From the NCBI GenBank assembly GCA_016710065.1, contig JADJLP010000001.1:310001-374000 (forward strand): a stretch of 64,000 nt of DNA, read 5' to 3'. This document shows positions 8,430-16,506 of the stretch, piece by piece. The DNA is from Candidatus Ideonella esbjergensis. GTDB lineage: Bacteria > Pseudomonadota > Gammaproteobacteria > Burkholderiales > Burkholderiaceae_C. The notes under the pieces were generated by a model that was not told the origin of the DNA, did no database searches, and saw nothing but the letters and a program-made list of their open reading frames with translations. Position 1 is the stretch's first letter; each line of letters opens with the position of its first letter. The translations under genes were made by a program, and so were the position numbers.

Positions 8430-8706
8430 TCAGGGTTCGGTCCAGTGCATCACCCGCCCACCCTCTGCGTTGCACACCCTCAGGTCGTCAAACACCGGCC
8501 CGCTCGCGCCGATGCGGATGCAGTCGCCCGGGGCTGGGGCAGCTGGCGCCGTCCGGCACGAACGACTCGTCCGTGAGCACCACCATGGTCGTCGACGCAT
8601 AGCGCGTAGGTGTGTCCACGGCCAGCTCCACGTCTGCCAGGCCGCCGCAGGCGGTGAGGGTGGCGGCGCACAGGAGTGCGCTGAAGCGGAGGTAGGGGGC
8701 AGCCAT
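8430..8706 (-). pseudogene. Small lipoprotein gene with an apparent frameshift
   Basis: ATG 8706 has a CAGGAG Shine-Dalgarno sequence and opens a lipoprotein signal (ALLCAATLTACGG, lipobox Cys). The frame reads sensibly to DESFVPDGASCPSPG and then hits a stop near 8488. In the next frame the downstream sequence continues as DCIRIGASGPVFDDLRV and ends with HWTEP and TGA at 8430-8432. A one-base change near 8530-8540, in a CCCCGGGGC-like run, would join them into one protein of about 90 residues. It may be a genuine mutation or a sequencing error in a G/C run. Function unknown; it is probably anchored to the outer membrane if restored. Confidence 0.6.
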
Positions 8707-8799
8707 GGCGAACTCCTGCGCCGACGTTGCGGTGCTCAAGGCTCAGCGTACATGGGGCTGAAAGGGGCAATACCGAGGCTGAAACGCGGCGATAGTACT

Positions 8800-8828
8800 T
8801 TGATTTATAAGGCATTTCCAAGTAATAT
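8800..8828 (+). promoter_or_regulatory. Sigma70-like promoter at the nucleotidyltransferase gene
   Basis: TTGATT (8800-8805), a 17-bp spacer and TAATAT (8823-8828) stand in an unusually AT-rich patch for this window. The expected start of transcription is near 8835, only a few bases before the GTG at 8838, so the mRNA may be leaderless. No Shine-Dalgarno sequence is visible before that GTG. Confidence 0.5.
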
Positions 8829-8837
8829 CGCAAAACC

Positions 8838-9731
8838 GTGAATCACTTGGAAATTGACCCCGATGCCGCACGGCAGTATATCGACGCGCGCGCCGCCTTC
8901 GTGGCCTGCGAGCGTGCGCAGGCCGAGGCGGCGCGGGTGCGTGGCGGCATGGTCTGGAAGGCGGTGAAGGGCGCTGACTACCTGGTGCGCACCACGGCCA
9001 GCGGCGGCCAGAAGGGCATGGGTGCGCGCACCCCCGAGACCGAGCAGGTGTACGAGCGTTTTCAAGCCCGCAAGCAGCGCGCCACCGAGCGCCTGCGCGA
9101 GGCCCGCGCCAACGTGGCCCGGCACGAGCGCCTGAACCGCGCGGTGCGCGTGGGCCGCATGCCCAACATCGCGGTGGACTTGCTGGCCACGCTGGCCGAC
9201 ACCGGCCTGCACGAGCACTTCAGGGTGGTGGGCACGCACGCGCTCTACGCCTACGAGACGGCGGCCGGCATGCGGCTGGACAGCCGGGTGACCACCACCA
9301 ACGACATCGACCTGTTGTGGGACACGCGTCGGCACCTGGTGTTTGCCGAGCAGCTGGCGCGCAGCGCACCCTCGATGCTGGCGGTGCTGCAGAAGGTGGA
9401 CAAGAGTTTTGCCCTGCGGCCCGACCAGAAGTACACGGCCGCGAACGACAAAGGCTTCGAGGTGGACATCATCCGCCGCGAGGCGGTGGGGGGCGACCCG
9501 CTGACCGCCCCCGGCTTCAGCGAGGTGGTGGTGGGCGTCAACGGCCGCATGGCCAGGCTCAGCACGCTGCACCCGGGGGCGTTTGCGGCGTTCAAGCGCT
9601 GGATGGCCGAGCAGCCCGACCGCGACCCGCTCAAGCGCCGGCGCGACGCGCTGCAGGCCGATGCGGTGGCGTGGCTGTTGCAAGAGCGGCTGCCGCAGTT
9701 GCAGCCTCAGACCGCCGGGCCGGCGGCCTGA
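8838..9731 (+). CDS. GSU2403-type nucleotidyltransferase-fold protein
   Basis: 297 residues with a GTG start. An N-terminal helical part carries the family-like GGMVWKAVKGADYLVR. A nucleotidyltransferase-like core follows with VVGTHALYAYE, then TTNDIDLLWD, whose Asp pair would be the metal-binding motif, and a third acidic strand FEVDIIRRE. The substrate is unknown; relatives are annotated only as nucleotidyltransferase-fold proteins. Its 3' end overlaps the end of the decayed hsdR on the other strand by about 25 bp. This suggests the two came in together or that deletion brought them together. Confidence 0.75.
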   Translation: MNHLEIDPDAARQYIDARAAFVACERAQAEAARVRGGMVWKAVKGADYLVRTTASGGQKGMGARTPETEQVYERFQARKQRATERLREARANVARHERLNRAVRVGRMPNIAVDLLATLADTGLHEHFRVVGTHALYAYETAAGMRLDSRVTTTNDIDLLWDTRRHLVFAEQLARSAPSMLAVLQKVDKSFALRPDQKYTAANDKGFEVDIIRREAVGGDPLTAPGFSEVVVGVNGRMARLSTLHPGAFAAFKRWMAEQPDRDPLKRRRDALQADAVAWLLQERLPQLQPQTAGPAA

Positions 9732-10475
9732 TAGGGCGCATACAGCTCGCGCTCCAGCGCCTGCAGCGCGCCCAGGTACTGCGGCCGGCCGCCAAAGGCC
9801 TTGACGAGTTCGGTGGCGCTGCCCAGCTGGTTGAAGGGCTGCACCTTGAGCACGGCGTCGCTCTCGATGGTGGCAATGCCTTCGTCGGCGTACTTGTAGA
9901 GCAGGGCGTCCAGCACCTGGCGGGCCACCGTGCCGTACTGGGTGAAGGCGTTGCGCTTCTTCACACGCAGCGCGCGCTCGCGGCGGGTGAAGGGGGAATG
10001 TTCCAGGCCAGGTGCAGCAGTAGATCAAACGGGTCGAGCTCGGCGCCTGTCTCGGCGACCAGGGCTTCCATGAGCACGCCTTGGCGTTTCAGCTCTTCCA
10101 GCAGCGCGGCCTTGCGCTGCGCGGCGCTCCAGGCGCTGAGGAATTGATCGAGGCTGGTGTACTGCTTGCCCCGGCCGATCTGCTTGAACAGCGTCATCGA
10201 GCGGATGCTCTGGTCCAGCACGATGAGCTTGCGGGTCTGCGCGTCCACCCCGGTGCTCATGAGCTTGCTGGTGGTGGCGATGACGGGATAGGTTTTCTCG
10301 GGGTCGATGAAGTTGTCGAGCTCGCGCTTGCCTTCGGGGTTGTCGCCGGTGATCTGGCTGGGTGGCGCACAGGTCGGCATTGGCGTTCTGCAGGGCCTGG
10401 CGCATGCGGGCGGCGTGGTCGATGTCTTCACAGAACACGATGGTCTTGGCATAGCGGTCGGTGCGCTTGCGGCAC
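9707..10475 (-). pseudogene. hsdR: Remnant of type I restriction endonuclease subunit HsdR
   Basis: Read from 10475 down, three frame segments join into HsdR: RKRTDRYAKTIVFCEDIDHA, then ITGDNPEGKRELDNF through VIATTSKLMSTGVDA (helicase motif V), then the C-terminal VKKRNAFTQYGTVARQVLD. Motif VI, normally QIIGRGTR, is shortened to QIGRGKQ and runs straight into C-terminal sequence, so a large internal piece is deleted. Frameshifts lie near 10365 and 9960. The N-terminal nuclease domain and most of the motor are absent, and no hsdM or hsdS is present in the window. The remnant cannot encode an active restriction enzyme. Confidence 0.88.
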
Positions 10476-10657
10476 TCTCCCTTGTGTGCTGCGCCGCCCT
10501 GGCCTGGGGTGCAACAGCCGCCGAAATGGCCTGCGGAACCAGGTCATATCAGGCCATGCACCAGCATGGGGATGACGAAAATCATTCAGACGGGTTCACG
10601 CTGTGCCCGTGTCGTTGGGCTTTGCCCTGCCAGAAAAGTATCAACCAAGAGAGTGCC

Positions 10658-12703
10658 ATGTCAGCCATTCTTCAGTCCGGGACGGTCGCCCCCGCAGTCG
10701 CTGCCGCCGCGCCCACCGCATCGGGCGGCTTCTTTGCCCACCATGGTTTCTGGGCGCCGGGTGTGCGGCTGTTTCGCAAGCTGAGCTTTGCCATCAAGGC
10801 CGTCATCATTTCGTTGGCCTTTGTGCTGCCCTTCCTGGGCTTGCTGGGCTGGCAGCTGATGGCCGACGCCGAGCTGGCCATGCAGGACCGCATGGACGCC
10901 ACGCGCCAGCATGTGGAGGTGGCACACGGTGTGCTGGTGTGGGCCCAGGCGCAAGAGGCCACCGGCAAACTCAGCCGCGAGCAGGCCCAGGCGCAGGCAC
11001 GCGAGCTGGTGTCTGGCCTGCGTTACGAGGGCAACGAATACTTCTGGATCAACGACATGCAGCAGCGCATGGTGATGCATGCGGCCAAGCCGGATCTGGA
11101 CGGCAAGGACATGTCGACCATGAAAGACCCGAACGGCCTGGCTGTGTTTGGCGCTTTTGTGGACATGGTGCGCAAGAGCGGCCAGGGCTTTGTGCGCTAC
11201 CAATGGCCCAAGGCCGGCAGCGAGCTGCCGGTGGACAAGCTCTCGTATGTGAAGGGTTTTGCACCCTGGGGTTGGGTGATTGGCTCGGGCATCTACGTGG
11301 GCGAGCTCCGCGCAGCCTGGCTGCGCCAGGTGATGGTGGACGGCGCCATCGTGCTGCTCTCGATGGCACTTGCCGCCTATCTGTTCCTGAGCTTTTACCG
11401 CGTGATGGACGGTGGCCTGAAGGAAACCCGCCGCCATTTGCGTGCCATGACCGATGGCGACCTCACCACCTCGCCCTCGCCGTGGGGGCGTGACGAGGCG
11501 GCCATGCTGATGCTGGACCTGCGTGCCATGCAGGATTCACTGCGCAGCATGGTGCAGCGGGTGCGCCGCTCCAGCGACGACATCGTGCACAGCAGCAGCG
11601 AGATCGCCAGCGGCGCCATGGACCTTTCTGCCCGCACCGAGCAGGCGGCGGCCAACCTGGAGCAGTCGGCCTCGGCCATGGAGCAGATTTCGTCCACCGT
11701 GCACAAGACCTCGGAGCACACCGAAGAGGTGGCGAGGGTGGCACAGCACAACGCCGAGGCCGCCTCGCAAGGTGGCGAGGTGATGCGCGAAGTGGTGCAG
11801 ACCATGGAGGGCATACGCAGCTCGTCAGCGCGCATCGGCGAGATCATCGGCACCATCGACGGCATTGCCTTCCAGACCAACATCCTGGCGCTGAACGCGG
11901 CGGTGGAAGCCGCCCGCGCTGGCGAGCAGGGCCGCGGCTTTGCCGTCGTGGCCTCGGAGGTGCGCTCGCTGGCGCAGCGCAGCGCCGCCGCCGCGCATGA
12001 GATCAAGGGCTTGATCAGCACCAGTGTGAGCCAGGTGGAAGCCGGCTCGGGCATCGTGCGGCGCGCCGGCGCCACCATCGACGACATCGTGCAGTCCTCG
12101 CAGCGCGTGAACACGCTGCTGGGCGAGATTTCCACCGGCGCGCGCGAGCAAAGCCAGGGCATAGGCCAGATCGGCCAGGCCGTGAATGAACTGGACCGCA
12201 TGACGCAGCAGAACGCGGCCCTGGTGGAAGAAACCGCCGCCGCGTCGTCGGCCATGAAGGACCAGGCCCAGGTGCTGGCCCACGAGGTGGCGCGCTTCCG
12301 CCTGCCTGCCGGGGCCGAGATGGCTGCCGCCGAAACTCATGCGGTGGTGGGCGACTTCGACTTCGACAAGGCCATCGATGCGCACCGGCAGTGGAAGGTG
12401 AAGCTGCGCAAGGCCATCGCCGAAAAAGACCGCCTGGACGCCGACACCATCTGCCGCGACGACCAATGCCCGCTGGGCAAGTGGATACACGGCCCCGGTG
12501 GCGTGCAATGGGGCAGCCGCCCCACCTTTGTGGAGCTGCTGAGCAAGCACGCCGAGTTCCACAAGGTGGCCGGCGGCGTGGCCAAGCACATCAACCAGGG
12601 CCATTACAGCGAGGCCGAGCGGCTGATCGGCTCGGGCTCCACCTTTGCCCAGGTGTCCACCGAGGTGGCCACCATCCTCACCAAGGCCAAGCGCGGGCTT
12701 TGA
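10658..12703 (+). CDS. Methyl-accepting chemotaxis protein with Cache sensor and C-terminal zinc-binding CZB domain
   Basis: 681 residues from ATG 10658 (AAGAGAG leader). TM1 at about 45-65; a periplasmic single-Cache domain with YFWINDMQQRMVMHAAKPDLDGKD-type signature; TM2 at about 230-250; HAMP; the MA signalling domain with IDGIAFQTNILALNAAVEAA. At the C-terminus is a chemoreceptor zinc-binding (CZB) domain of about 110 residues with AIDAHRQWK, the DDQCPLGKWIHG motif, KHAEFHK and a last His before NQGHYSEAE. CZB domains bind zinc through three His and one Cys and can respond to oxidants such as hypochlorous acid. The upstream frame is open but has poor coding character. Confidence 0.93.
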   Translation: MSAILQSGTVAPAVAAAAPTASGGFFAHHGFWAPGVRLFRKLSFAIKAVIISLAFVLPFLGLLGWQLMADAELAMQDRMDATRQHVEVAHGVLVWAQAQEATGKLSREQAQAQARELVSGLRYEGNEYFWINDMQQRMVMHAAKPDLDGKDMSTMKDPNGLAVFGAFVDMVRKSGQGFVRYQWPKAGSELPVDKLSYVKGFAPWGWVIGSGIYVGELRAAWLRQVMVDGAIVLLSMALAAYLFLSFYRVMDGGLKETRRHLRAMTDGDLTTSPSPWGRDEAAMLMLDLRAMQDSLRSMVQRVRRSSDDIVHSSSEIASGAMDLSARTEQAAANLEQSASAMEQISSTVHKTSEHTEEVARVAQHNAEAASQGGEVMREVVQTMEGIRSSSARIGEIIGTIDGIAFQTNILALNAAVEAARAGEQGRGFAVVASEVRSLAQRSAAAAHEIKGLISTSVSQVEAGSGIVRRAGATIDDIVQSSQRVNTLLGEISTGAREQSQGIGQIGQAVNELDRMTQQNAALVEETAAASSAMKDQAQVLAHEVARFRLPAGAEMAAAETHAVVGDFDFDKAIDAHRQWKVKLRKAIAEKDRLDADTICRDDQCPLGKWIHGPGGVQWGSRPTFVELLSKHAEFHKVAGGVAKHINQGHYSEAERLIGSGSTFAQVSTEVATILTKAKRGL

Positions 12704-12716
12704 GCGTGGTGCCATG

Positions 12717-12753
12717 AAAAAGGTCCGGCCGAGACGTGAGTCTCGGCCGGACC
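12717..12753 (-). terminator. Rho-independent terminator of the HU-like gene
   Basis: A perfect 14-bp stem (GGTCCGGCCGAGAC with its complement) around GTGA at 12722-12753. On the minus strand the stem is followed by a run of five T. It lies between the convergent ends of the chemoreceptor and the HU-like gene. Confidence 0.88.
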
Positions 12754-12794
12754 TGCTGGTTTCAGGCTCGCGCCCGCGAGCGCTGGGCTTCAGC

Positions 12795-13247
12795 TCAGGC
12801 GGCGGCGTCCTTGAGCTTCTTCAGCGCGCGGGTCTTGATCTTGACCGAAGCGGGCTTGGCGGCAAACACGCGCTCTTGCTTGGTGAAGGGGTCGATGCCG
12901 GTACGCTTCTTCTTGGCGGGCACATTGATGACGTTGACCTTCAGCAGGCCCGGCAACGTGAACGAGCCCAGGCCCTTCTTGCTCACCGAAGCCAGGATGG
13001 TGGCTTCCAGCGAAGCGACCACGGCCTTGACGGCCTTGATCTCAACAGCGGCCACTTCAGCCAGGTGGCTCAGCAGGCTGGTCTTGTTGAAAGCGGTCTT
13101 GATCGGCTTCATGGCGGCCGCGGCGGCCTTGGCCGGAGCGGCCGCCTTCTTGGCGGCAGCGGGCTTCTTGGCGGCCACGGCGGCCTTCTTTGCGGGAGCA
13201 GCCGCCTTCTTGGCGGGGGCCTTGATCGTCTTCTTTGCAGTTGCCAT
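12795..13247 (-). CDS. HU-family DNA-binding protein with histone H1-like Lys/Ala-rich N-terminal tail
   Basis: 150 residues from ATG 13247. Residues 1-45 are a low-complexity tail of AAKK, APAKK and AAAPAK units like eukaryotic histone H1. The rest is an HU/IHF-type fold with FNKTSLLSHLAEV, GSFTLPGLLKVNVINVPAKKKRTGIDPFTKQ and a basic C-terminus. Such extended HU proteins are known in Burkholderiales and likely compact the nucleoid. It is a single gene with its own strong terminator (12717-12753), which suggests high expression. The strong codon bias fits this. Confidence 0.88.
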   Translation of the reverse strand: MATAKKTIKAPAKKAAAPAKKAAVAAKKPAAAKKAAAPAKAAAAAMKPIKTAFNKTSLLSHLAEVAAVEIKAVKAVVASLEATILASVSKKGLGSFTLPGLLKVNVINVPAKKKRTGIDPFTKQERVFAAKPASVKIKTRALKKLKDAAA

Positions 13248-13426
13248 GTGTCTTGGTATCCAGGTTGTTGATGTGAACGCCCGCAAGTGCGGGGCCGGCG
13301 CATTCTAGGTGCAGGCCGCTCTGCCGCAGCGAAAACACGCCAAGTGATTGCGCTGGCGCAGATGGCGCACCACCACAAGGGGCTGCCAGCGATACTGCCC
13401 GCGCCGCCCCTCACCCTGGAACCTGC

Positions 13427-13966
13427 ATGAAAACCGTCTGGATCATCGACGCCGCCTACCTGTTCAGCTACGGCAAGACCAAGCCGTTTGATTACCTGAA
13501 GCTAAAGGACGAGATCGAGCGGCTCAACGGCGGGCCTCTGCACGAGAGCTACTACCTCAACTCCACGCAAGAGCCGGCCAGCGACGCACAGAACGCGTTC
13601 CACAACTGGATCAAGACCGCGCCACCGCTAGGCCCCAAATTCCGCGTGCAGCTGTACCGGTTGAAGAACATGAACCTGGTCTGCCCCAGCTGCAAGCAGC
13701 CGGTGGTACGCCAGATGCAGAAGGGTGTGGACGTGGCGATTGCCACGCTGATCATCAAGCTGGCGGCGCAGAACGTGTACGACAGGCTCATCCTCTCGGC
13801 CGGCGATGGCGACTTCGAGGACGCGATCTCCTACGTGAAATCCGAGCTGCACAAAGAGTTCTGGGTATCGGGCTCGCAGCACAACCTCTCGCCCGATCTG
13901 CAGTCGTACGCCGACAAGGTGCTGTGGCTGGAGGACATGGCCGGGGCGATCGAGAAGCAGGGCTGA
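13427..13966 (+). CDS. NYN domain protein (PIN-like nuclease fold, LabA/DUF88 type)
   Basis: 179 residues. WIIDAAYLF at the start supplies the first Asp, KGVDVAIATLIIKLA the second, and LSAGDGDFEDAISYVKS the third, the usual acidic triad of NYN/PIN-like nucleases that may act on RNA. A CPSC pair at about residues 85-88 sits in the middle and could bind a metal with other Cys, which is uncertain. The gene stands alone and is convergent with nhaR (22 bp between stops). Confidence 0.82.
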   Translation: MKTVWIIDAAYLFSYGKTKPFDYLKLKDEIERLNGGPLHESYYLNSTQEPASDAQNAFHNWIKTAPPLGPKFRVQLYRLKNMNLVCPSCKQPVVRQMQKGVDVAIATLIIKLAAQNVYDRLILSAGDGDFEDAISYVKSELHKEFWVSGSQHNLSPDLQSYADKVLWLEDMAGAIEKQG

Positions 13967-13988
13967 GGTCACCGGTGCGACGGATGGC

Positions 13989-14885
13989 TCAGGCGTGGAA
14001 CAAACGGTCGCGCGCCGCCTGGGTGATGGCCGCCACGCAGGGGTGGGTGATGCGGCGCTCCACCGAAACGGCGTAGAACTCTTCCACCAGCTCGCTGCTG
14101 CGGCCCACCACCACCACGCCGTACTGGGCCGAGGTTTCGGCCTCCAGCACCGTGGGCGCCATGAACACGCCGCGGCCCTCGCCGCCAAAGGCCTTCATCA
14201 GCGCGGCGTCGTCGAACTCGCCCACCACCTGGGGCAGCAACTGCTGCGTGGCCAGCCAGGCGTCCACGCGTTGGCGCAGCGCCGAGGCTCGGCCCTGCAG
14301 CAGCATGGGGGCGCCATTCAAGCATTGCGGAAAGCGCTTGGCAAGGCTGCGCTTGAGCGCCGGCGCGGCGAAGAAGCTCATGGCCGTGGCGCCCAGCGGG
14401 TGGTTGAAGGCCTTGACACTCACCTGCCGGCCCATGGGTTCGTCGGCCAGCACCAGATCGAGCCGCTGCACGGCCAACTGGCCCAGCAGATCCTGGAACT
14501 TGCCTTCGTGGCAGATCAGCCGCACCTGCGGCCCTACCGCCAGCGCTGGCTCCAGCAGGCGGTAGGCGATGGCCTTGTGCACCGAATCGGCCAGGCCGAC
14601 GCGAAAGTCCAGCGCCTGGCCGGCCTCGCGGGTCTGGCCCAACTGGGCGCTGAGCTCGGCACCCAGTGCAAAGATCTGGTCGGCATAGCCCAGCGCCACG
14701 CGACCCTCGTCGGTGAGCTCCACCCCCCGGCCCTGCTTGCGCAGCAGCGCGCTGCCCAGCCGGCCCTCCAGCAGCTTGATCTGGCCCGAGAGGGTTTGGG
14801 GCGATATGTGAAGCTGCTTTGCCGCACGCACGATGCCGCCAGCCTTGGCCACGGCCCAGAAGTAGTGCAGGTGCTTATAGTTCAT
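13989..14885 (-). CDS. nhaR: LysR-family regulator of the NhaR type
   Basis: 298 residues from ATG 14885. The opening MNYKHLHYFWAVAKAGGI and the winged helix AAKQLHISPQTLSGQIKLLE are typical of NhaR, followed by a LysR substrate-binding domain. NhaR activates the Na+/H+ antiporter gene nhaA in enteric bacteria; here no nhaA is near, and the divergent neighbour is a TerC-family membrane protein. The target is therefore open. Two TCGAATTT motifs 31 bp apart lie in the shared promoter region. Confidence 0.85.
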   Translation of the reverse strand: MNYKHLHYFWAVAKAGGIVRAAKQLHISPQTLSGQIKLLEGRLGSALLRKQGRGVELTDEGRVALGYADQIFALGAELSAQLGQTREAGQALDFRVGLADSVHKAIAYRLLEPALAVGPQVRLICHEGKFQDLLGQLAVQRLDLVLADEPMGRQVSVKAFNHPLGATAMSFFAAPALKRSLAKRFPQCLNGAPMLLQGRASALRQRVDAWLATQQLLPQVVGEFDDAALMKAFGGEGRGVFMAPTVLEAETSAQYGVVVVGRSSELVEEFYAVSVERRITHPCVAAITQAARDRLFHA

Positions 14886-14900
14886 CGCGACCCCAACAGT

Positions 14901-14939
14901 TCGAATTTCTCGGATTAACTGCAACGATAAATCGAATTT
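14901..14939. promoter_or_regulatory. Direct TCGAATTT repeats between nhaR and terC
   Basis: TCGAATTT occurs at 14901-14908 and 14932-14939, start to start 31 bp, about three helical turns. They lie in the AT-richest part of the divergent promoter region. They are a plausible LysR-type binding region for NhaR; direct evidence is lacking. Confidence 0.4.
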
Positions 14940-14998
14940 ACGTGCAGTGTTGGTTTGTCTACAGTTCGGCGCTCTGAAGTCTCAACGAGCCTGTGGCC

Positions 14999-15739
14999 AT
15001 GGAATTTTTGCTCGACCCCAATGTCTGGATCGCCTTTGCGATGCTCACCGCGCTTGAGATCGTGCTGGGCATCGACAACATCATCTTCATCTCCATCCTG
15101 GTGGGCCGCCTGCCGCCCGAGCAGCGCGACCGGGCGCGCCGCCTGGGTCTGGGCTTTGCCATGTTCACGCGGCTGCTGCTGCTGCTCTCGCTGTCGTGGG
15201 TGATGGGCCTGACCGCCGATTTGTTCACCGTGCTGGGCCAGGGCATCAGCGGGCGCGACCTGGTGCTGCTGCTGGGTGGCTTGTTTTTGCTCTACAAGGC
15301 CTCGCACGAGATCTTTGTGGAGGTGGAGGCGCGCGAGCAGGACACGCCAGACCACACCGCCACGCCCTCGGCTGCGGCGCGCAAGGGCGCGTTCTGGGCG
15401 GTGATCGGCCAGATCGCAGTGATTGACATCGTGTTCTCGCTGGACTCGGTCATCACCGCCGTGGGCATGGTGAACCAGATCGGCGTGATGATCGCGGCCG
15501 TGGTGGCCTCGGTGGGCATGATGCTGGTGGCCGCCAAGCCGATAGGCGATTTCGTGGACGCCCACCCGTCCATCAAGGTGCTGGCCTTGTCGTTCCTGGT
15601 GATGGTGGGCATGGCGCTCACCGCCGAGGCCTTCGACGCCCATGTGCCCAAGGGCTACATCTACGCCGCGATGGCGTTTTCTCTGGGCGTGGAGATGCTC
15701 AACATCCGCGCCCGCCGCCAGCGTGCCACGCAGGCCTGA
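14999..15739 (+). CDS. TerC-family integral membrane protein
   Basis: 246 residues from ATG 14999 (a GTG two codons earlier is possible). About seven membrane helices with the two family signatures EIVLGIDNIIFISI and DIVFSLDSVITAVGM, whose in-membrane Asp residues are conserved. TerC proteins are linked to tellurite resistance and to manganese export or metal loading of exported proteins. It is divergent from nhaR and followed 26 bp later by a small membrane protein. Confidence 0.9.
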   Translation: MEFLLDPNVWIAFAMLTALEIVLGIDNIIFISILVGRLPPEQRDRARRLGLGFAMFTRLLLLLSLSWVMGLTADLFTVLGQGISGRDLVLLLGGLFLLYKASHEIFVEVEAREQDTPDHTATPSAAARKGAFWAVIGQIAVIDIVFSLDSVITAVGMVNQIGVMIAAVVASVGMMLVAAKPIGDFVDAHPSIKVLALSFLVMVGMALTAEAFDAHVPKGYIYAAMAFSLGVEMLNIRARRQRATQA

Positions 15740-15765
15740 GCGCCACAGTCACCCAAGGAATTGCC

Positions 15766-16065
15766 ATGAAGCTGTTTGCCGTTGTCGACCGTTTGCTGCT
15801 GGGCGTGCTGCGCGTCGCCCGCGCGCTGTTGGGACTGGCCTTGTTCGGCGGGGCCATGCTGCTGGCCGTGGTGCTGGCGCTGTGCGTGCTGTTCTGGGCC
15901 TTGCTGCGCGGCCGGCGGCCCGGGGCGGTGCGCGCGGTGTGGCGCCACGCCACCACGCACCGGCCGTTCCAGCACGCCGCCAGCCGACGCCCACCTGAGA
16001 CAGGCGATGTGGTGGATGTGGCGGCGCGAGAGGTGACCAGCATCCGCCCCAGCCAGGGCGGCTGA
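15766..16065 (+). CDS. Small membrane protein downstream of terC
   Basis: 99 residues with a CCAAGGAATTGCC leader. Two close hydrophobic segments (about residues 8-30 and 30-47) are followed by a basic stretch (GRRPGAVRAVWRHATTHRP) and a polar tail. I do not recognise a family. It follows terC by 26 bp on the same strand, so it is probably cotranscribed. Its stop lies two bases from the stop of the convergent gene. Confidence 0.65.
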   Translation: MKLFAVVDRLLLGVLRVARALLGLALFGGAMLLAVVLALCVLFWALLRGRRPGAVRAVWRHATTHRPFQHAASRRPPETGDVVDVAAREVTSIRPSQGG

Positions 16066-16067
16066 CC

Positions 16068-16352
16068 TCAGCCCAGGTTGGGCCGGCTGTCGGTGATGCT
16101 GAAGCTGCCGAAGGCATCGTGCGTCTGCGCGGCGGCAGTGCCCACATTCAGCGCAAAGGCCAGCGCTTCGTCGGGTGATTGCCAGACCTTGCCGCCATCC
16201 AGGGCCTCGTCGCGAAAAACCTCGCTACCTGGTGCGTAGGCGCCATTGGCGCAGGTCACCACCACCGCCGCGTGGTAGCCGGGCACACCGGGTTCACCCA
16301 GTGCGGCGGCATAGATCACGCAACTGCCTTCCTGGCGCGCGGCTTCGTGCAT
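16068..16352 (-). CDS. Hypothetical protein, 94 residues
   Basis: A small soluble protein beginning MHEAARQEGSCVIYAAALGEPG, with VVVTCANGAYAPGSEVFRDEALDGGKVW and a C-terminal SITDSRPNLG. No signal peptide or membrane segment and no family recognised. Codon bias is strong and an AGGGGAGTC Shine-Dalgarno-like sequence precedes the ATG, so it looks real. It lies between the terC-linked gene and a chemoreceptor gene. Confidence 0.6.
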   Translation of the reverse strand: MHEAARQEGSCVIYAAALGEPGVPGYHAAVVVTCANGAYAPGSEVFRDEALDGGKVWQSPDEALAFALNVGTAAAQTHDAFGSFSITDSRPNLG

Positions 16353-16506
16353 GACAGACTCCCCTTGTGGCTGGTTTTACAGATCGCTTGCCACCATCCT
16401 CCTCTTCCCGGGCACAGGCTCGCAACCCCACCTTTGGGGGATACCGCTCGCGATGTAAGAGCGTATGCGCCGTCAGGCACGGGGCCGGCCAGCCACCTTC
16501 AGCGCG

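Noticed and set aside
8838..10475. An active restriction or toxin-antitoxin module
   Set aside because: HsdR is clearly broken, no methylase or specificity gene is present, and no second small gene pairs with the nucleotidyltransferase.
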